Assembly: GCA_035652815.1 (NCBI GenBank)
Contig: DASRDB010000012.1
Span: 310,001-374,000 of the forward strand
Origin: DASRDB01 sp035652815
Lineage (GTDB): Bacteria; Chloroflexota; Ktedonobacteria; Ktedonobacterales; Ktedonobacteraceae
Reading direction: 5' to 3'
DNA length: 64,000 nt
Shown here: one piece after another, positions 62,021 through 64,000 of the stretch
Layout: each line of letters starts with the position of its first letter
Numbering within the stretch: position 1 is the stretch's first letter
The notes under the pieces: generated by a model
What the model was told of the DNA's origin: nothing
What the model saw: only the letters and a program-made list of their open reading frames with translations
The model's database searches: none
Made by a program: the position numbers and the translations under genes

Positions 62021-62932
62021 TCAATTCAAAAAATCAAATGGCTGCTGCTTTTGTCGCTCTTGCAATTGGCTTTGCAGGTATGCCAGTTTGTCGGGATTGA
62101 GGATGTTGCGCAATCCTACGATGCCATTATCAGAAATATCGAGTACCGCTGCCCAGTTGAGTTGCGACCCGCTCCAGGATAAAAGCGCGGGGGAGCCATT
62201 GACTTCATCCATAAAGAGCCGGTTGTCGTCCGGCACTTTGCGCATGAGCGTGATGCACAGCTTTGCAACGGTCTCCTGACCTGAAATTGGAAACAGGGCC
62301 GCGCGAACCTTTCCGCCACCATCCGCCCAGACGGTCGCATCACGGGCGAGGAGGTTCTTCAAGGTTTCGAGATTTCCAGATCGGCATGCTGCAACAAAAG
62401 ATGCCGCGAGCTGACGCTGCTTTTCTGGCTTGACAGGAACGCGCTGGCGTTTCTCGGCGAGATGACTTTTCGCTCGATGGAAAAGCTGGCGGCAATTGGC
62501 CGGACTTTTTTGCAGCATGCGAGCGATTTCCTCAAAGGGGTAGTCAAACACCTCGTGCAGGAGAAAAACAGCGCGTTCGGGAGGCGTTAACGTTTCTAAC
62601 AGCACAAGAAAGGCCATCGAGATCGATTCTTGTCGCTCAATATTTGCTTCCACTGACTCTGCATCTGACGTAAGTATAGGCTCAGGAAGCCAGATTCCAA
62701 CATATTCTTCTCGTTGAACGCGAGCCGATTTGAGATAGTTGAGACTGAGATTGACAACAATCGTCGTCAGATAGGATTTGGGCGAATCAATGGAGGTATT
62801 CGCGGCCTGCTGGTAACGCAGAAACGCATCCTGAACGATATCTTCAGCCTGGCTCGCGCTCCCGGTCATCCGGTAGGCAATGGAGAATAGCAGCGGGCGA
62901 TATGTTTGAAAAGCCTGCAACGCGCTCTGCAA
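62021..62932 (-). CDS. ECF41-type RNA polymerase sigma factor (SigJ-like)
   Basis: 303 aa from TTG 62932 (SD AAGGAG, 7 nt); the open frame to 62962 starts at another TTG without SD. Sigma region 2: AFQTYRPLLFSIAYRMTGSASQAEDIVQDAFLRYQQ in parts; region 4: LTPPERAVFLLHEVFDYPFEEIARML. The C-terminal SnoaL-like domain has DGGGKVRAALFPISG, the ECF41 regulatory motif. No anti-sigma gene. It is divergent from an epimerase-like gene with a matching promoter. Confidence 0.88.
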   Translation of the reverse strand: MQSALQAFQTYRPLLFSIAYRMTGSASQAEDIVQDAFLRYQQAANTSIDSPKSYLTTIVVNLSLNYLKSARVQREEYVGIWLPEPILTSDAESVEANIERQESISMAFLVLLETLTPPERAVFLLHEVFDYPFEEIARMLQKSPANCRQLFHRAKSHLAEKRQRVPVKPEKQRQLAASFVAACRSGNLETLKNLLARDATVWADGGGKVRAALFPISGQETVAKLCITLMRKVPDDNRLFMDEVNGSPALLSWSGSQLNWAAVLDISDNGIVGLRNILNPDKLAYLQSQLQERQKQQPFDFLN

Positions 62933-62982
62933 AAAAAGTCTCCTTATTAGGAACTTGAACAACCTGGATCAGCAATTCCAAC

Positions 62983-63069
62983 CTGTCATCCTGAGCGCTG
63001 CGAAGGATCTGGGTACCGGACGAATCGCGCATCGAGGCCGCAGATCCTTCGCTGCGCTCAGGATGACAG
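62983..63069. repeat. palindromic repeat, family A copy 6 (long form)
   Basis: CTGTCATCCTGAGCGCTGCG ... CTTCGCTGCGCTCAGGATGA around a 30-bp middle (one arm has GCTGC for GCAGC). Lies between the divergent ECF41 and epimerase-like genes. Confidence 0.75.
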
Positions 63070-63130
63070 ACAAGGTATTCCTCATCTTAGTTTACTGCAA
63101 GTCAATTCATTAAGACAAATTTGGAAAAGC

Positions 63131-63157
63131 TGTCACATTTTCATAGGCTCACTTGTC
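63131..63157 (+). promoter_or_regulatory. candidate ECF41-type promoter
   Basis: TGTCACA 63131-63137, 16-nt spacer, TGTC 63154-63157. The ECF41 consensus as I recall it is TGTCACA-N16-CGTC, so only the first base of the -10 differs. It is 74 nt before the epimerase-like start. Confidence 0.6.
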
Positions 63158-63230
63158 CCCTGATTAGAAGCGATGAGAGAGATCTCAAAGCTGAAGAATT
63201 TTCGAAGTAAATAAAAAGGAGAAGATAACT

Positions 63231-64000
63231 ATGAACATTTTTCTGACAGGCGCGACAGGTGTACTTGGAAAAGCAACCCTACCCTTACTCTTAGCAGCCG
63301 GTCATAAGGTCTATGCTCTCAGTCGTTCGGAGAGCAATGCCACAATCATTCGACAAATGGGTGCGGAACCCATCACGGTCGATCTGTTCGATTCTCAGGC
63401 GCTTGCTAAAGTTCTGAAGGAGACAAAAGCAGAGGCCGTTATACATCTGGCGACCAAAATTCCGCCTACAACGCGCGCGGGAAAGCTTGCCTCGTGGCAA
63501 GAAAATGATCATATCCGGCGAGATGGGACACGCGCCCTGGTCGATGCGGCCTTAACTACCGGAGTGCAAACGCTGATTTATCCCAGCTACTACTTTGTCT
63601 ATCCTGACAGTGGCGACCGCTGGATTGACGCGGAGTCCACTCCGCCGCAACCGCATCCCATCGTGCAGTCCACTCTCGATGCCGAAGCAGAAGTGGCCCG
63701 GTTCACGAAAGCGCAGCGCCGTGGCATTGTCCTGCGTATGGGCAGCTTCTATGGGCCACAGGTACCATCAGCAATGGAACAATATCGTATGGCGCAAAAA
63801 GGCTTTGCGATGATGCCTGGCCGGGGAGAGGCTTACCTGTGTTCCATCTGGATAGAGGACGCCGCCCGCGCTATTGTGATCGCCCTCGTAGAGGCTCCAG
63901 CAGGCATCTACGATATTGTGGACGACGAGCCGCTTACACGTGATGCCTTTGCGACCACTCTGGCACAGAGTGTCGGAAAACGCCGCCTGTTCCGCATCCC
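63231..64000 (+). CDS. NAD(P)-dependent epimerase/dehydratase-like protein (partial)
   Basis: 256 codons visible, running off the right edge with no stop. Extended SDR: TGATGVLGKATLP nucleotide loop at 6-18, AVIHLATKIP, SYYFVYPDSGD and LRMGSFYGPQ. SD AAGGAG. NmrA- or epimerase-like oxidoreductases of this type are regular ECF41 targets, in keeping with its promoter and the divergent sigma gene. Confidence 0.85.
   Translation, partial: MNIFLTGATGVLGKATLPLLLAAGHKVYALSRSESNATIIRQMGAEPITVDLFDSQALAKVLKETKAEAVIHLATKIPPTTRAGKLASWQENDHIRRDGTRALVDAALTTGVQTLIYPSYYFVYPDSGDRWIDAESTPPQPHPIVQSTLDAEAEVARFTKAQRRGIVLRMGSFYGPQVPSAMEQYRMAQKGFAMMPGRGEAYLCSIWIEDAARAIVIALVEAPAGIYDIVDDEPLTRDAFATTLAQSVGKRRLFRI

Overview
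The window is a chromosomal segment of a bacterium with mid GC content. Gene style points to Chloroflexota, most likely a Ktedonobacteria-like organism: intergenic palindromic repeats, ECF41- and ECF42-type sigma factors with C-terminal extensions, mosaic proteins ending in zinc ribbons, and an archaeal-type glycogen debranching enzyme. This placement is an inference from gene content, not from a marker-gene comparison. No rRNA, tRNA or CRISPR array was seen.

Layout. 0-11 kb: the start of a leftward membrane protein, a GNAT acetyltransferase, a secreted trypsin-like protease, fabI, a rhodanese, a hut (histidine degradation) group and an aminotransferase. Eight parS-like palindromes (TGTTTCACGTGAAACA) lie in its gaps. 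10.9-14 kb: the glycolytic operon gap-pgk-tpiA. 14-31 kb: accessory metabolism and regulators (ABC exporter, a CpaF-like ATPase with degenerate motifs, two nucleotidyltransferases, a MarR/hydrolase pair, a Rieske protein divergent from a SufR-like regulator, a DNA-glycosylase-like protein, and an ECF42 sigma factor with its DGPF partner). 31-34.7 kb: rpoD and dnaG. 35.09-36.15 kb: a non-coding array of 27 exact DnaA boxes with a 64-bp higher-order period, the best candidate for the replication origin. 36-46 kb: glycogen debranching enzyme, an HxlR/YceI pair, and a three-gene operon joining an FHA-tagged flavin oxidoreductase, a cyclic-nucleotide-domain polyferredoxin and a membrane cytochrome-like protein. 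46-50.8 kb: dtd, acpS, ugd and small enzymes. 50.8-57.9 kb: an AT-richer five-gene defence island. 58-64 kb: a methyltransferase, an XRE regulator, a repeat-bearing membrane protein, and an ECF41 sigma factor divergent from a sugar-epimerase-like gene.

How parts may work together. The defence island encodes a C5-cytosine methyltransferase, a DUF3883 nuclease-like protein, a MIG-like T:G mismatch glycosylase, a McrB-like motor and a DUF2357/PD-(D/E)XK nuclease. It looks like a LlaJI/BsuMI-type nucleotide-driven restriction-modification system that carries its own repair enzyme for deaminated 5-methylcytosine. The parS sites and the DnaA-box array together suggest that the window covers the origin region, although dnaA, dnaN, gyrB and parAB are not present here. 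The FHA/cNMP/ferredoxin operon looks like a signal-gated electron-transfer complex that I cannot match to a named system.
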